Origin: Rhyzopertha dominica
Taxonomy: Eukaryota; Arthropoda; Insecta; Coleoptera; Bostrichidae
Length of the DNA stretch: 64,000 nt
Direction: 5' to 3'
Assembly: GCA_025024175.1 (NCBI GenBank)
Contig: QCXZ01000138.1
Coordinates: forward strand, 53,530,015-53,594,014
The translations under genes were made by a program, and so were the position numbers. The notes below the pieces were generated by a model that made no database searches, had not been told where the DNA came from, and worked only from the letters and a program-made list of their open reading frames with translations. Positions 61,875-64,000 of the stretch are shown here, in pieces. Each line of letters opens with the position of its first letter. The first letter of the stretch is position 1.

Positions 61875-64000
61875 TTTTGTCGCTGTAGTGAATAGTGCCA
61901 AATATTTTTTCTTCAGGGGACTGTATGAATTTTGTCTGTGATAGATTATTTGTCCACTTTGGACGGTAATTAGGAGCAATAACATGGTCACCCTGCTGGT
62001 GATTGCAGTAGAATGTTTCGTTGTAGATTGGAAATGTGCGCCTGCCTGCTCAGATATGTGGTACAAAGTGTCTTTCTTTTGTTTTAAGTTTTTGTGGTGT
62101 TTAATATACAACAGGTGGGCATAATTAGAATTCCCTTACAATTTAAGTTTTATTTTGGACACTTTTGGCGTACATTGGATAACTATCGTTATACAGGGTG
62201 CATCTAAAGTCTACCGTCTCCATATCAATAGTTATCCATAAATATTTAGGGAGGGAAACTATAGGTCTGCACTGTATATGCATAAAAATCAAACGGCGTA
62301 CTTCTTCAAACTAATTTTGGCAATAATAATATTAAAGAAAATTACTACACTTCCATAGGATTAAAGTTATAAAAAAGGCTAGTACACTTGCTTTTGTTTT
62401 GTTGGACCAGCATCAATAACATGTCATAAAGTTACTGGATTAGCTTTAAATGGTAAATTTTTTTAGTTGTCCTTAAATGTGACCAGTGTGTATTGTTAGC
62501 GGTGTAAATTAAATTAACATGGTACTAATGCATGTGGGAATAGCATGACATTTAATGACGAGCATTTCTAATTTTTGTGATTAGACTAAGAAAAATTATG
62601 TGAAGCCGTCTCTTTGTTTTGTATCTGTTCCAAAATACAACTTGTCTATAGCCTTTCATAGGTCCGTCTATATTTTTGAAATACAGATTTTTTTTTTATA
62701 TTTGAGCCATTTTAGTGGGAATCCTCTTACAAAATTCCAAGTGGCTGAGAAATTTACTTTTATTATATTTTTCCTTTCAAAGCAGTTGGAATTTTAGTAC
62801 AGTCTATTAGTTATTTGAAGGCTGTTTCCTTCAGGTTTAATAAAGGGATTAAATTCGGAACCCCCAATCTTACTCGTATTTTTCAGACCTTTCATTCTAA
62901 TAACAAAAAGTTCTTTAATAAAAAAAGATATTAAATAATACTTTAATGGAATTATCCAACACAAAAGAATCCTGAAAAAAAATCTAACCTTCATAAACTT
63001 AATCAATCTTGAGATTTGAATTTGAAATTAAAATTTGACCAGAAAACTAGTATTCACAAAAAGGGAACAGAGTGGTATACCCTAGAAATGTTTTAAATTT
63101 AAATTATATATGCTTGGTGCCTCGAAAGTAATATGAAAATACAATATGTAAAGGATATGAATGAAAGTTGGATTATTAACATAAAACAAATTGCATTTTG
63201 GAACAATGACATACTTCTCTAGTATGTTAAAGTCAGGAATGTAAGGCACTGGTAAAACATTTGTAAAAGTTTACAGTTTTGGAAAAGAAAACGCAAAACA
63301 TACCTATTATAATTGGCTGAAAAAATTGATAGTTCAAAATGAATAAAACTTCTGTTCTTTTTTAATGTTAACAGGAATTTTACACCAGTGGAATGCTTTT
63401 CCATCATCTACAAAATTATTTGCTTTAAAACACAAATTATTCAAACATGAGATTCTTGTACAACACGGGAATCAAGTTTTTTATTTTTTAGTGTTAAAAA
63501 TATATAAATGTAAATGCTGCAAATAAAAGTATTTATTAAAAATTAAATGCAATAAATTAAAATATGTAGTAACAAAGTAGAGTTCACATTACAACAGTGT
63601 AAAGTACTGATCAAATGAATTGCTTAATGTAGTTTAACATCATGAAATGTTTCTAGACCTAACGCAAACATACTGTTATTATTTTGTCGATAAAAAGATA
63701 TCTAAATTTTATTTCAATAATGAATTATTTGCTAAAAAGTAAAGTTATTACTTAAGTCAATCAAAGCTGTTTCTTGCACTGTGTCTGTCTTAATTCCTGA
63801 CTCTGATTTGTAGAAAAAGGCTTTAAGTTGTATGTATTCATGTAAAATAAAACACTTATTTTATTAAAAGGACTTTTTATGTGAATGCATTCGTCTTTGG
63901 TTTGAAGGTTCTAACAATAACATAATGATCTTAAAAATATCAATCATAGAAGCTAGACTTTCCACTTTTACTCCCAATAGCAATTCTTTTCTTACTTCCT
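61875..64000. other. Downstream of Hr96, no gene seen
   Basis: AT-rich DNA that should include the Hr96 3' untranslated region. Several AATAAA hexamers occur (for example near 62838 and 63848). Open frames are at most 82 codons and unrecognised. Confidence 0.45.

Noticed and set aside
1..64000. CRISPR arrays, bacterial operons, rRNA genes
   Set aside because: None seen; introns, insect gene families and retroelements show eukaryotic nuclear DNA.

Overview
The window reads as nuclear DNA of an insect. It is AT-rich, genes are split by GT-AG introns, and there are scattered single-base Ns. The recognisable host genes are a complexin ending in a CAAX box as in insects, a heparanase-like secreted protein, and the insect nuclear receptor Hr96 (NR1J). 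A beetle or other holometabolous insect is plausible, but the order is a guess.

Layout. 1-2330: no gene seen. 2331-9476 (minus strand): a nearly complete env-bearing Ty3/gypsy element of errantivirus type, 7146 bp, with 213-bp LTRs, ATAT target duplication, primer-binding site, polypurine tract, gag with one frame break, intact pol and intact env. 9477-32135: long non-coding stretch holding a 427-bp tandem duplication full of foldbacks (14271-15124) and relics of a non-LTR retrotransposon. 32136-45883 (plus): three complexin coding exons across a 12.6-kb intron, with a possible second 3' exon at 48315-48434. The introns and flanks carry more non-LTR and Penelope-like relics. 50002-55649 (minus): a seven-exon heparanase-like gene predicting 904 residues. 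56500-56925: two Penelope-like pieces back to back. 57661-61874 (plus): five exons of Hr96 predicting 516 residues. 61875-64000: no gene seen.

The most interesting points are these. (1) In the retroelement, a splice donor in the leader and an acceptor at the end of pol join in frame, so the env signal peptide appears to be assembled from two exons; the env tail is encoded by the polypurine tract and the 3' LTR. (2) The heparanase-like protein lacks both catalytic glutamates of family GH79 and carries a basic C-terminal extension of about 450 residues with several furin-like sites, so it looks like a pseudoenzyme or precursor. (3) A candidate duplicated complexin last exon aligns position by position with the CAAX exon but is one base out of splice phase. 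Host genes here look functionally independent; complexin acts at synapses, Hr96 is a ligand-regulated transcription factor, and the heparanase-like protein is secreted.
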